From: Hirsutella rhossiliensis
Taxonomy: Eukaryota > Ascomycota > Sordariomycetes > Hypocreales > Ophiocordycipitaceae
Direction: 5' to 3'
DNA length: 64,000 nt
NCBI RefSeq assembly: GCF_020360975.1
Contig: NW_025408668.1
Location: 4,464,001 to 4,528,000 of the forward strand
Shown here: positions 10,087 to 19,507 of the stretch, in pieces
Layout of the letters: each line of letters starts with the position of its first letter
How positions within the stretch are numbered: position 1 is the first letter of the stretch
Notes under the pieces: model-generated
The model's database searches: none
What the model was told of the DNA's origin: nothing
The model's input: only the letters and a program-made list of their open reading frames with translations
Position numbers and translations under genes: made by a program

Positions 10087-10575
10087 ATGCCCGACAAGGG
10101 GAAGGGGAAAGCAAAGAAGAAGGCACCCCCGAGGTGGTCCATGTGCCCGAAGCTACACGACGGTGTGTCGCGACTGCTGGAAGAGGAGGATCTTTTCTTC
10201 GATTTTCACACGGCGGATGACGCCAAGAACTGCGTCAAGGACTACGACACCAACGTGATGGGCAGGTTCCCCTGCCGCAACCCAAAGTGCTCTTCGGACG
10301 GCTGGTCAAGTAAGAGGATTGCCGTTACGATACGGATGTATGCCGGGGCTCAGTACAACGTCCGCGTGTACCACCAATGCTGCTTGCAGTGCAACCGCCT
10401 CAGCAGGCCCGTCCTGGACAGTTCATCATATGCCGAGAGGACGGCGTACCGCCTCAAGAAGTGGTGCGGAATCCAGATGGAGGCGCCCCCCTACAACGAA
10501 GGTGAGGGCCCACCCCATCACAAAAATCTTTGCGAGGGATGTAAAGCCGGTCATTGTATCGAGCTCCGCTATTGA
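10087..10575 (+). CDS. 3CxxC-type zinc-finger protein
   Basis: A 162-aa protein from the ATG at 10087; the frame is open upstream and an ATG at 9934 would add 51 residues. A basic N-terminus (KGKGKAKKK) precedes a zinc-binding domain: C63-x4-C68, W73, then C99-x-x-C102, YAER and YRLKKW, a PPHH stretch, C149-E-G-C152 and G-H156-C157. The spacing and the closing CEGCKAGHC match the zf-3CxxC family, common in fungi and shared with animal receptor-transporting proteins. The role here is unknown; metal binding is likely. The TATA box lies about 480 nt upstream, so a 5' exon may be missing. Codon content looks like ordinary fungal coding DNA, which suggests capture from a host. It is the most confidently recognised non-Rep gene. 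Confidence 0.85.
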   Translation: MPDKGKGKAKKKAPPRWSMCPKLHDGVSRLLEEEDLFFDFHTADDAKNCVKDYDTNVMGRFPCRNPKCSSDGWSSKRIAVTIRMYAGAQYNVRVYHQCCLQCNRLSRPVLDSSSYAERTAYRLKKWCGIQMEAPPYNEGEGPPHHKNLCEGCKAGHCIELRY

Positions 10576-10842
10576 TAGTGCCGCTTGCATGGAGAAACGA
10601 ATGCGGGTTATGCGAGGGAAGGAACTTCGAGGACAGTTCCGGTAATTTTCTACGCGAAGCCGGGATGAATAGTAGTCGGGAGCATTCACTGAGAGACAGA
10701 GTTGACTTGTGTAGACACTATAGCACACTGAAGATGAACGTGAGACCATAGAGGTACGCCTTATGGTGACGACATGCACAGGGAAGTGCTTGTACTGATC
10801 CGTGATAGTGACTGTAATCATCCATGCCTTGCTTCCCCAGTG

Positions 10843-11023
10843 CGTTTACAAGAGAGCCACCCAAGATAGTAAATATGACACTCCAAGTAAACTACTCTGG
10901 GTGATCACCCCCGGAGGGCCATTCCATCACTATGGAATTTACTCCGAAGGAGTGCGGACACGCCGAAGGTGTGGACGTGAGAAGCCACATTGAACATCTT
11001 CAACCGAGTGAATGCGTTCACAA
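10843..11023 (+). other. Tail hairpin module of U6
   Basis: CGTTTACAAG, ATTCCATCACTATGGAAT, ACTCCGAAGGAGT and CACGCCGAAGGTGTG hairpins, then GCGTTCACAAG. The arms differ from U1-U5 but still pair. Confidence 0.8.
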
Positions 11024-11317
11024 GAGAGTCGACTCCAAGAAGAGGAGCAAGTGTCTGAAAGGCACGCGACGGACTCACAACACCACTTACCCGCTGAACA
11101 GTCACTTACTAGAGACTGAGTGACAAACACACCACTCCACGCAAACCACTTCACCCAGTCACTCAGTCATACAACCCACGCCCATAAACTACCCGTTGGG
11201 CCACGAGCGGAGCGAGTACCTGTCTGAGCCGGAGGCGAGTTGACGACCGGAGGGAAGTCACCAGTACACGACAGGAAGGAGTGGACACAAAGAGACGGGA
11301 GGTCGCTTTGACTGCCA

Positions 11318-11353
11318 GGCCCCCTATTACTTAAGTTTGGTTTATAGGGGGCC
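11318..11353 (+). repeat. Stem-loop 6 (U7)
   Basis: Loop form L1, flank form F1. Confidence 0.85.
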
Positions 11354-11598
11354 ATGGCACAACGGCCCAACGTTCTAGGCAGCTTTCACGGCACGTGATT
11401 GCATGCAGTCCTACACTCATCGGACGGGACGGGAGTGGGTGCGTCATAAGAGGCTGGGGGAGGGGACCGACCACGCGCGTCAAAGAGGCAGCTTCCGCAC
11501 AGGTTGCATGCCGGGGTCGGGTTACGTACAGTTTCCATGACCTTCCACACGGGGAGGGTGCAGAAACCCGGACAGATCAGACACAGGGTATAAAGGGC
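11354..11598 (+). promoter_or_regulatory. Promoter of U7, orphaned
   Basis: CACGTGATTG, TGCAGAAACCCGGACAG and TATA box GGGTATAAAGGG at 11586-11597. It now reads into the 3' end of U8 in antisense. Confidence 0.7.
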
Positions 11599-12002
11599 AA
11601 GGGTGCCCCGTCATGCAACCCGAGAACGTAGGGGTGAGTACACTATCTTTGTTGATCTACTTGTAAACGATTTTAGAGTCTAGTGGCCGTGTCGAGTGAA
11701 GCCATCGTGACAGCTGTATTAGGCAAGTGGGGTGTCTACCATGCGATCGTCCTCCACCTTTCTATGAAGTCTGTACTCTCTACAAATCATGCTTCGCTTT
11801 CGCCCACAAAAGCCCACTTGAACCCTATTCTACGCCGTCGAGCCTTCGCTTCCGCTTCAACATAACCACATTGCTCCAAATAGAAATCATACCTCAACGC
11901 AGTCAGTTTTCACCAAGCCGACCGACTTCATCTCGTCTCCCAGTGTCTGTACCCTGGCTCCACCGCGGCGTGTACAAAGAAGCAGAAAGGCAGAAGGCAG
12001 CC

Positions 12003-12647
12003 TCAAGCTGCTGCATGGAAAGGTGGCCAAACCCCCTGGAATTGTCTCCGGTTCCCGTGGCGGAAGTGACTGTCGTCCCGGTCCTGTTCCGACAGCTTTC
12101 GAAGCATTGTCCACCATGTGTCTGTGAGGGCGGAGCCTTGCCCACCGGGTGGCAGAATGAGATAGGCTTTTACCACCTCGTAAAAGAACAGAAAAGAGTC
12201 CGTGCGCTTTTCAGCGAAATTCCAAGGGACGGTTTCACTCCCAAACTGTGTAATACTTCCTCATCAGATCCTCCAGCCGATCTCGTGACTGTAGCGCTGC
12301 CATCGCTTCTTTCTCCATCAGATAAACCCTGCCGTGTGGCATCACCGGGAAAGCAGAACCCGAGAGTGGACAGACTCGGGACTCAGCCCTCGTGTCTCTA
12401 CAGGATGTAAAAACATCCCCCGTTCCGCCTGGAAAGAAGAGCGATGAAGCGACTACCGCGCGCCGTCAACAAGACATAGCCTCTCGTCGGAGGGTGTACC
12501 ACATGCACATGTGGAGGGTACAAGATCACGCAAGTGATGGATCACTCCGTTACCACTTCTCGTGGGTAGTTCAACCCGATGCTTGTCTGCTGCCGAGCCA
12601 ATGGGTGGAATCACCGTCACTCTAGCTCCAAGATACTTGTTCATCAT
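12003..12647 (-). CDS. Family B protein of U8, multi-exon, incomplete model
   Basis: Two likely coding blocks on the minus strand. The first, from the ATG at 12647 to about 12455, encodes a 63-aa frame; the second, about 12240 to the stop at 12003, contains SETVPWNFAEKRTDSFLFFY followed by EVVKAYLILPPGG. The second block aligns with SETVPCNSAEQHADSCPFLY of U29. An intron probably separates the blocks but I could not fix its ends. Function unknown. A 227-codon frame on the opposite strand (11727-12410) is not supported by promoter direction. Confidence 0.45.
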
Positions 12648-12751
12648 ACCTTGTCCGACAAGACGAAGTCAACCTGACCCGGTTGAAGAAATGGGAAGGA
12701 GGAGAGTAGAACCGTCCTAGGTTCCAGTGTCAAAGTGGCGGGCACCCGTGC

Positions 12752-13021
12752 CCTTCATATACTCCGTTCAACCCGCTTGTACACACCAAACAAGCAAACA
12801 AGATCTGTCCGGGTTTCTGCACCCTTCCCGTATGGAAGGTCATGGAAACTGTACGTAACCTGACCCCGGCATGCAAGTGGACACCAGCTGCCTCATGTGA
12901 CGTGGTCCTTTCCCTCCGTCAAGTCCCTCTTACCAACCTAGTTCCTCCCGTCCCGTACGCAACTGCTAACGACTACATGGAAGCTAAAGCAACCTGTCTA
13001 TGGGCTGGGCCGTTGTGCCAT
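12752..13021 (-). promoter_or_regulatory. Promoter of U8
   Basis: TATA box (minus strand GGAGTATATG) at 12756-12765; GTCCGGGTTTCTGCACCC half-site next to it. Confidence 0.65.
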
Positions 13022-13057
13022 GGCCCCCTATAAACCAAACTTAAGTAATAGGGGGCC
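13022..13057 (-). repeat. Stem-loop 7 (U8)
   Basis: Loop form L1, flank form F1. Confidence 0.85.
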
Positions 13058-13317
13058 CAAGAGTAGAAGTGACTCCCTCACTCTACTGTCTTCTCCCGCC
13101 AGTCGAAGTCCCTTTGACTCCCTCCAGTCGTGCAAAGACTCGCTCCGCTCAGACATGCTCCGTCCCGTCGCGGGCCCAACGGTGTAGCGTTTGGGTGTGT
13201 TGTGTATGGCGTGGTGACTTGTGTCTGGCGCGGTGACTTCGGTCTGTTGGGTGGATTTGTCTCGTCCGCTTGCTCGTTGCACTCGCGCGTCCTCCGTCCC
13301 GTCGGGTGTTAAGCTGT

Positions 13318-13500
13318 CTTGTAAACGATGTGATCGGTTGAAGATGTCGAGTGTGGCTCTTCACGTGTCGACCTTCGGCCTCCCCGCACCCCCTGCGGGG
13401 GATTGCCTCCATAGCTCTGAAGTGCCCTACGGGGTTTATCCTCGAGATGGTAGCCAGGGGAGTATCATGCTCTTGTAAACGGTGTATTCACTTGTAAACG
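13318..13500 (-). other. Tail hairpin module of U9
   Basis: On the plus strand: CTTGTAAACG, GACCTTCGGCC, CCCCCTGCGGGGG and CTCCATAGCTCTGAAG hairpins, then two CTTGTAAACG. Confidence 0.75.
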
Positions 13501-13579
13501 TTGCTATGTCTACGATTGCATTCTGTCAGGGTCAACCGTCCGTCATGGTTAGACTACAATGACAATGAAAAAACGTCTT

Positions 13580-14350
13580 TCAGGACGACTGTCTGCAGTC
13601 ACGAGAGGTCCCGAGGATCTGCCGCTCCACCTTTGATTGCGCGCTCCACAAGCTCCTGTCCGTCCAAACCCAGGAAGCAACGTGCCCGGCGTAGCCAGCC
13701 ATGACCGCTAAAGTCTGTAGCGTGCACCAAAAAGCAAACGCCTGCAGCTGAGACTCGTTAAGGCCCTCGACGATGCCGAAGACACGCTTCTCTCCAATGG
13801 CGTCTAGACGGTCCAGGGCAGCGGGAAAGGAAGCGGCGAGATTCCCGCGTAACTCCGAACGGAGCTGACCCGACCTGCCAACCGTGCTCATCACAAGGGC
13901 CAAGTACATGATGTCTAAGAAGGCTGACTCCCCAGCCAACCACTCTGGGATCGACAGTAACGAGCCGGTACGCTGACGCAGGCACGACTCGAAGCCCAGC
14001 CAAACAAAGGGATACCGGTACACCTTGTCTCCGGCCATCTCTTGGCCGACAGCGCCTGCAATCCCGGAGAGCTCCCGCTCTCTGTCTCCAAGGGTCGGGA
14101 GGGCATCGAACGTATCAGTCTGCGGCCATGTCACGCCGCTCAAAAGTGCCCTAACGCCTTCTGGCGACACCACGAAACTGAGCAAGCTCACTACCGCACC
14201 TCTCGGGAGCCCTGTGTCGCAAGGTTTCTGAAATTTTCCTCCTCCAGGAAGATCATCGTGACCCGGATGGGACAGGATACACATGACAACAGGACCACCT
14301 GAAAGGTCAGGCTCGCCCTGCTCGCACACTGTCGGTTCCGGCTTCGCCAT
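13580..14350 (-). CDS. Family A protein of U9
   Basis: An intact 256-aa ORF from an ATG at 14350, about 360 nt downstream of its TATA box. Central block PTLGDRERELSGIAGAVGQE carries the REL motif seen in U3 and U12; the C-terminal block NESQLQAFAFWCTLQTLAVM defines the family signature (Q, then W, then LQT). No transmembrane segment, signal peptide or known domain is obvious; hydrophobic, helix-prone stretches dominate. The identical protein is encoded by U32, so the frame is maintained or only recently duplicated. Function unknown. Confidence 0.7.
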   Translation of the reverse strand: MAKPEPTVCEQGEPDLSGGPVVMCILSHPGHDDLPGGGKFQKPCDTGLPRGAVVSLLSFVVSPEGVRALLSGVTWPQTDTFDALPTLGDRERELSGIAGAVGQEMAGDKVYRYPFVWLGFESCLRQRTGSLLSIPEWLAGESAFLDIMYLALVMSTVGRSGQLRSELRGNLAASFPAALDRLDAIGEKRVFGIVEGLNESQLQAFAFWCTLQTLAVMAGYAGHVASWVWTDRSLWSAQSKVERQILGTSRDCRQSS

Positions 14351-14709
14351 ACTGTTCAGCCAGTGCTCACCTTGTGCCTTCTAGGCAATGGCCTTCTGTA
14401 ATGTCCTTGGTAAGTGACAAACCCAATGCACTTCGTTTATCGCGTCGAGTGAAACCACTCGATGACAGCAAATGTTGCTGACAGAAATCCACTCCGAGTA
14501 CTTGTTGGCCAATCAACCCCCAGTTGGATGAAGAGTCAATGGAACGACCCGCTCAGGTCCTGATCCTCAAAGGGTAGACAGAGCCCGCCACTTATATCTC
14601 TCTCGAGTGTTGTGCCAAAAAAGACGGTTTGTCCTCCCAAAACCGAACGTGTGGCTTCGTCGAAGGGTAAAACCCGCCTGGGTTATGAGAGAAGGAGGGG
14701 GACATCCCC

Positions 14710-14943
14710 CTCTATTTATATTCCTCCGGTACGGTACTCCTACCAACGTCCGGGTCTTCTCGCCCCTTCCAGATCTGAACCTGGATATGCAAGCTGTGCA
14801 GCAAGCTATCCAATCAAAACGGCCGGCTCCCCTCCAGTACGTCAGGCTCTTATGACTCACTTCTTCCCGTCCCGTCCATCCGTGCTAGTACCACACTCAA
14901 TCACGTGCGTGAAAGGTGTCTATGGGCTGGGCCGTTGTGCCAT
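14710..14943 (-). promoter_or_regulatory. Promoter of U9
   Basis: CCAATC at ~14810 (plus strand), GTCCGGGTCTTCTCGCCC half-sites, TATA box at 14714-14723, AATCACGTGCGTG near 14899. Confidence 0.7.
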
Positions 14944-14979
14944 GGCCCCCTATAAACCAAACTTAAGTAATAGGGGGCC
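14944..14979 (-). repeat. Stem-loop 8 (U9)
   Basis: Loop form L1, flank form F1. Confidence 0.85.
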
Positions 14980-15254
14980 GAAGCACAGAGTGACCTCCCG
15001 TCACATACAACCTTCGCCTCCTGCTCCGGTACCTCTTCACCTCCATCCTGTCGGTTTTCTCGCTCCGCTCAGACAAGGCTCCTTCCAGTCGCGGCCCAGC
15101 ATGTACAGTTTGTATTGACAGTGTACGTGCCTGGTACATCGTGTTCTCTTCCTCGTTGCACTCGGTCGGTCAAGACTCTGTCTTGTTCATTCTATTGACT
15201 GCCCGTCGTATGCCCCTTCGGGACACTCACTCCTCCTGTTCCTGCGTGGAGTAT

Positions 15255-15422
15255 CTTGTGAACGTGTTTACCCAATCGAAGATGTCAAGTGTGGCTCCTC
15301 ACGCCCAAACCTTCGGCTTGGTCGCACCCCCCTACGGGGGGATTGCTTTCGTAGTGATGAAGGAGCCCTCCGGGGGTTATCCTCAGTGTAGTGTCTCTTA
15401 GAGTGAAGTGTTCTTGTAAACG
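15255..15422 (-). other. Tail hairpin module of U10
   Basis: Plus strand: CTTGTGAACG, AAACCTTCGGCTTGG, CCCCCCTACGGGGGG (UACG / GTA loop), then CTTGTAAACG. Confidence 0.75.
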
Positions 15423-15689
15423 GGTTGAAATGTCTGGTGCTGGTGGTTTTTATCCATAGCCGGGTGATTGGGAAGAATGCAGTTATGGTCACATCAGGTC
15501 ATTAACAAGTGTCACAGTGTTTTAGTGCTCGTCAATTTGTTGTCACTCTCTGTGATTAAATACAATACACGAGGTGACGATGAAGGCATCACGATGTCTG
15601 GATGCGGTACTTCCCCCCTTAAACGCCGACGCCACGGCGAACCGGGATGACTGAGGCAACAGACAGGAAAGGAAGAAAGTGAGAATGGA

Positions 15690-16606
15690 CTACACGATCC
15701 GTGTTGTTACACCGAAAGCTAATTTGAGGCGCCTCCTCCTGACGTCAACGCGACCATCGGACGGTTCGTCCAGGTGTCTCAACAGCCGGTCGACTTCTCC
15801 CGCTATCACCAGCCGTGGTCAGACCAAAGCCGCAGGAAATTCGGTCTAATGTGGTGCTTACCCTGTAGCGACTCCAGATCTTGGACAGTAGACGGACAAC
15901 CCTGTAGCAACTCTCCCGTCTCGAAACTGAAAAGGGGCGCCAGTCGGCTATCCGGCTGCACAGCGGACTGGTTCAATGCGCGAACCCCCGCATTTCGATT
16001 CCTAGAGAGTAAAATGGTCAGTCACAACATTTTCCCAAACAGGGATCACGCCAAGTTGCCGCGACTCACGAGACCCTTAGGCGACGATCGAAGCCGTCCA
16101 CTTTCCTCTCCAAGACGGCAAACCGATCAAGCAGCGTCTGCATCATGCCTACCAGACGATCACCGCCGTCCACTGCGGGGAGGTTCTCACACCTCTCCAA
16201 CTGCTCTGCGACGTTCCTCAAGCTGTCCGCTGCAAGAGGAAATCGGGCTGAGCTCGCTGTAGCCGCGCTGGCTCCATCACTTAAAAAGAGATAGAAGGTC
16301 TCCGCCAAAGGTCTCCGAGGACGAATAATCGATCCAGAGATCAGATCAATCACTCTGTATGTCCGCAGGGGAAAAAGCAAACCCCACTTTGCCGAGGTGA
16401 CGTCTCCCCTTGACGTGTACGTGTTGGCCAAACAACACAAAAGATGCGCGTGGTCAGCTGACCTGCTCCGTTGCTTTCGTAAGCACGCAAACATGGATGG
16501 ATCCCTTGTGCAGGGTAGGTAAAAGTGTGAGGTGCCTCGCACGACGCGGCGATAAAATGTCCTCGTCCACTCGAGACCGTGCTTCCTGGCCTTCACTCCG
16601 CTGCAT
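15690..16606 (-). CDS. Family D protein of U10, spliced
   Basis: Three-exon gene on the minus strand. The last part of exon 1 (ends at 16070) encodes LRNVAEQLERCENLPAVDGG followed by a short coiled coil. Intron 1 is 16002-16069 (68 nt, GTGAGT...CTCTCTAG, CTGAC branch-like site). Exon 2 is 15862-16001 (140 nt, with PLFSFETGELL). Intron 2 is 15803-15861 (59 nt, GTAAGC...GATAG). Exon 3 is 15690-15802 (113 nt, ending RRRRLKLAFGVTTRIV). Intron phases are 2 and 1, as in U18, U27 and U33. The N-terminus is uncertain: an ATG at 16606 lies 55 nt below the TATA box, but in another frame, so a further 5' intron is likely. Possible oligomerising protein; function unknown. Confidence 0.75.
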
Positions 16607-16659
16607 AAAGAAGATTCAAGTCTTCCCGACGGAACGCTCTGCTCGGGGGGGTGTCCTCC

Positions 16660-16896
16660 CCTTTATATGGCTTTGTCCCAAGCCGCGTGTGTTGGATCCG
16701 TCCGGGCTCTGCGCCCGTCCAGTTGTGGAGTCATGCAACCACTGCGTGGAAGCTGACTGTGAGGCGTGCCGTCTCCCCCCCCGGTCGCCAGGCTCTTAGT
16801 ACTACCTTCTCTCCGTCCCGTCCCTTTCGGTCTAAAACTGCAGCGTATCTACTTTGTAGTAACACACTGCTCTAGTACGTTGGGCCATGGAGCAGA
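16660..16896 (-). promoter_or_regulatory. Promoter of U10
   Basis: Inverted repeat GTCCGGGCTCTGCGCCCGTCC at 16700-16720, TATA box (CTTTATATGG on the plus strand) at 16661-16670. Confidence 0.75.
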
Positions 16897-16932
16897 GGCC
16901 CCCTATAAACCAAACTTAAGTAATAGGGGGCC
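16897..16932 (-). repeat. Stem-loop 9 (U10)
   Basis: Loop form L1, flank form F2. Confidence 0.85.
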
Positions 16933-17334
16933 TGGGTGTCCGAGTGACTCCGTCCCTCTCACAATCCTCGCCTCCAGCTGCGGTACCTTTGACTCCCTCC
17001 AGTCGTGCAAAGACTCGCTCCGCTCAGACATGCTCCGTCCCGTCGCGGGCCCAGTGTGTGATTGGTTGTTGAGGTTGTATGGTGTTCACGTGCGCGGGTG
17101 TGACTGAGTGACTGGGTGGAGTTGTCTGTTGTGTGTCGTTCGTCATTCAGTGTGTTGTGCTTCGTGAACGTGGATGTGCTTGTAAACGGGCTGTGTTGGT
17201 TGGAGAGAGTCAGTGTGGCTTCTCACGCCCGAACCTTCGAGACGACCGGAGGGAGGAACTGCCCTTGAGTGGAACGAAAGGGTACACGCCTGGAGGGCGG
17301 GTGGACTGTGTGACGGGAGGTCACTTGTCAGAAA
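16933..17334. repeat. U11: tail-to-tail fusion of two units
   Basis: Iterons and the start of a minus-unit tail (16933-~17233; nearly identical to 60976-61275 of U35) joined directly to plus-oriented iterons (~17234-17334). The break falls inside the hairpin GAACCTTCG. No gene remains; all that separates the two stem-loops is 402 bp. Confidence 0.75.
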
Positions 17335-17370
17335 GGCCCCCTATTACTTAAGTTTGGTTTATAGGGGGCC
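17335..17370 (+). repeat. Stem-loop 10 (U12)
   Basis: Loop form L1, flank form F1. Confidence 0.85.
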
Positions 17371-17595
17371 ATGGCACAACGGCCCAGCCCATAGAGCAGC
17401 TTGAACGCACGTGATTGCATGCAGTCATAGAGCGAAAGTGACCAGCGGGAGGGAAGCTAGTACTAAGAGGCAGGGGGAGGGGACCGACCACGCCGCGTCC
17501 AATCACAGACAGTTTGCTGGCACAGCTTACATGGATGGATCCACTACTGGCCGGGTTGAGCACCGGACACTCACACATACACGGAGTATAAAGAG
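17371..17595 (+). promoter_or_regulatory. Promoter of U12
   Basis: CACGTGATTG at ~17409, CCAATCACAG near 17499, GGCCGGGTTGAGCACCGGACAC, TATA box GAGTATAAAGAG at 17584-17595. Confidence 0.8.
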
Positions 17596-17646
17596 GGTGG
17601 CGCCCCGTCCAAATGAGTCCAGTGGACTTCACCTTTTCTCTGCTTT

Positions 17647-18624
17647 ATGCAGATGTGGAGCTCACCGCGAAGGGAGTTTGTCGTTACTTACTCAGACGCA
17701 GGAGCGTTGTCTATCAATTCGGTGGATATCTCTAGCCAAGTACGAAGTCGACGGCTTGGCCTTGGCACAGAGTACCTTGGCCCTTCTTCGCATCAAGTGG
17801 TGCACTCAACTCGATTCCAGCAGAACGAGAACCTTCTCTTCTTTCGAAAATCCTTGAAGCCTGCGCAGTCATGTCGCAGTCGGCAGGCCGCCTCTCAGAT
17901 CAGAACGTGGACGTCATTCGGGGATGAAGACCGGTGGTCGTCTATGTGTTGTGGATGGACGTTTACCCCGAGCAGTGGGTACGCATCCAAGGTTGCCTCG
18001 ACTTTACTAAAGCGGGGGCTGGAAGATGACCGGAACCGTTTAATGCTGTCGGATGACATGACCCGCCCGTTTGGCCAGCTCGAGAGAGAGCTGCACGAGG
18101 TACTGTGCACTGCCCTCTGTTGCTTTCCGGAGGAGGTACCCGTCTGGCCCTGGCTCATGGCATTACCGCACCAGCTGCGGCGGTTTTGTAGCCCCTACCC
18201 GAACGAGGCGGATCACAGCCTGGGCTGTTTGATTTCTGCGTACTGCCGGCATTACTCGAGTGACGCGGGGGAAGAGGGTCGAGAGCGTCGCCTCGTTGTC
18301 GACCAGGCCTTGAGTCGTGTCCGGGCGTGTCTTCTACAAGGCTATGCGCCGGAACAAGGAATTGTTCGTCGATGCTGTGATCATGCTCGGTGCATGAATC
18401 GTCTAGGGTTGACGAGTGTCACTGTTGAGCAGGCCGAGGGTTTATTGTGCGTGTATACCCACTGCACTTCTGCGGTCTTCGCCGCGGTGGTTGGTAGCAC
18501 CGATGCACTGGAGTTGGTTCGAATTCGGTTTGACCGCCTTTGGGAGCGAGTGCACCATCTGCTGTTTACGGGGGAGGATGACCCTACTCTTGGTGCTGGC
18601 ATCGCGACTAGACAATCTGCGTAG
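17647..18624 (+). CDS. Family A protein of U12, 325 aa
   Basis: The longest uninterrupted gene in the array, 325 codons, starting at an ATG 55 nt after the TATA box, in CTTTATGCAG context. The central block LERELHEVLCTALCCFPEEV aligns with family members U2, U3 and U9. The C-terminal block TVEQAEGLLCVYTHCTSAVF occupies the place of the Q...W...LQT signature, followed by VRIRFDRLWERVHHLL. No known domain, signal or membrane segment is evident. Its size, clean promoter and intact frame make it the best full-length reference for family A. Function unknown; structural or regulatory roles are both open. Confidence 0.75.
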   Translation: MQMWSSPRREFVVTYSDAGALSINSVDISSQVRSRRLGLGTEYLGPSSHQVVHSTRFQQNENLLFFRKSLKPAQSCRSRQAASQIRTWTSFGDEDRWSSMCCGWTFTPSSGYASKVASTLLKRGLEDDRNRLMLSDDMTRPFGQLERELHEVLCTALCCFPEEVPVWPWLMALPHQLRRFCSPYPNEADHSLGCLISAYCRHYSSDAGEEGRERRLVVDQALSRVRACLLQGYAPEQGIVRRCCDHARCMNRLGLTSVTVEQAEGLLCVYTHCTSAVFAAVVGSTDALELVRIRFDRLWERVHHLLFTGEDDPTLGAGIATRQSA

Positions 18625-18812
18625 AGCACCACTTGACATCTTGTATCGCTGAGACGCTAGCCCTTTTGGGTGTTGGCGAAACCCTCATTCGTTTACGGAG
18701 ACATTGGTATGGACTCAATAGACTCAATAGACTGAACGGGGTTTCATCTCTCTATACCACCGTGAATTGTTCCTGTACTCATACTTGTCCACGTAGGTTT
18801 CACCCACATAAA

Positions 18813-18987
18813 GCGTTTACAAGAACACCCAACACGTTCACAAGGCGATACCCCTTCCCGGCTACCACCCCTTTCTTCCAATCCCTTCATGGATACGAAC
18901 ACAACCCCGAAGAAGGTGCAGACGCGCCGAAGGGGCGGCTGTGGAAGCCACGCTCACATCTCTTCAACCGAGCACATCGTTTACAAG
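18813..18987 (+). other. Tail hairpin module of U12
   Basis: CGTTTACAAG, ACGTTCACAAG, a weak CCCCGAAGAAGG and a strong CGCCGAAGGGGCGG hairpin, then CGTTTACAAG. Confidence 0.7.
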
Positions 18988-19227
18988 CACACATGCACAG
19001 TCACGGGACGGAGGACCTGCGACCGAAGGGAGCAAAGGGACGAGACACGCACGCACCAGAACAACCAAGTACCACTTCCACCCAACCCACATACAGACAC
19101 TACCCGTTGGGCCACCCGACCGGAGGGAGGTGCTTGAGCGGAGCGAGATCTGACGACTGGAGGGAAGTCAGAGGTACCGAGCAGGCGGCGAGGGACTAGT
19201 AAAGGGACGGAGTCACTTCTACTCTTG

Positions 19228-19264
19228 GGCCCCCTATATCCTTAAGTTTGGTTTATAGGGGGCC
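19228..19264 (+). repeat. Stem-loop 11 (U13)
   Basis: Loop form L2 (CTATATCCTTAAG), flank form F1. Confidence 0.85.
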
Positions 19265-19507
19265 ATGGCACAACGGCCCAGCCCCAGTCCTAGAGAACGG
19301 ATGTCCTGCAGAGGGCAAGAGTGATGTGATAGGCGGAAGTGGAGGGGAACGGAACGGAGCAGTGCTAGCAGCCAATGAGACGGAGGGGAATGGCGGGTTA
19401 CAGGTGTGGGGCTTCCAATGTAGTGGTTGCCACACAACCAGAAAGGGAAGGGTCGAGAAGAACCCGGACGGCAGTGGGGACACACACACCAGAGGGCATA
19501 TAAAGGT
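19265..19507 (+). promoter_or_regulatory. Promoter of U13
   Basis: CCAATGAGACGGAGGG at ~19372, AACCCGGACGG half-site, TATA box CATATAAAGG at 19497-19506. Confidence 0.75.

Larger units (their letters stand above)
9367..11317 (+). repeat. Unit U6, complete, 1951 bp
   Basis: Complete plus-oriented unit with the zinc-finger gene, the only one of its kind in the window. Confidence 0.85.
11318..11640 (+). repeat. Unit U7, promoter fragment
   Basis: Stem-loop and promoter of a plus unit, cut off shortly after its TATA box and joined at about 11640 to the inside of an inverted unit (U8). No gene of its own remains. Confidence 0.7.
11641..13057 (-). repeat. Unit U8, truncated at its tail
   Basis: Minus-oriented unit lacking most of its tail and iterons; only one CTTGTAAACG (11660-11669) and the element GTGAAGCCATCGTGAC (11698) remain beyond the gene. 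Family B gene. Confidence 0.7.
13058..14979 (-). repeat. Unit U9, complete, 1922 bp
   Basis: Complete minus-oriented unit with an intact family A gene. U32 (55198-57106) is a near-identical copy differing by short, mainly homopolymer, indels. Confidence 0.85.
14980..16932 (-). repeat. Unit U10, complete, 1953 bp
   Basis: Complete minus-oriented unit with an uninterrupted family D gene. U20 is an inverted copy that carries a transposon, which makes U10 the empty-site reference. Confidence 0.85.
17335..19227 (+). repeat. Unit U12, complete, 1893 bp
   Basis: Complete plus-oriented unit with the longest intact gene of the array. Confidence 0.85.

Noticed and set aside
11727..12410. 227-codon plus-strand ORF in U8
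   Set aside because: It runs opposite to the unit's promoter and lies over the minus-strand family B exons, which are conserved in U29.
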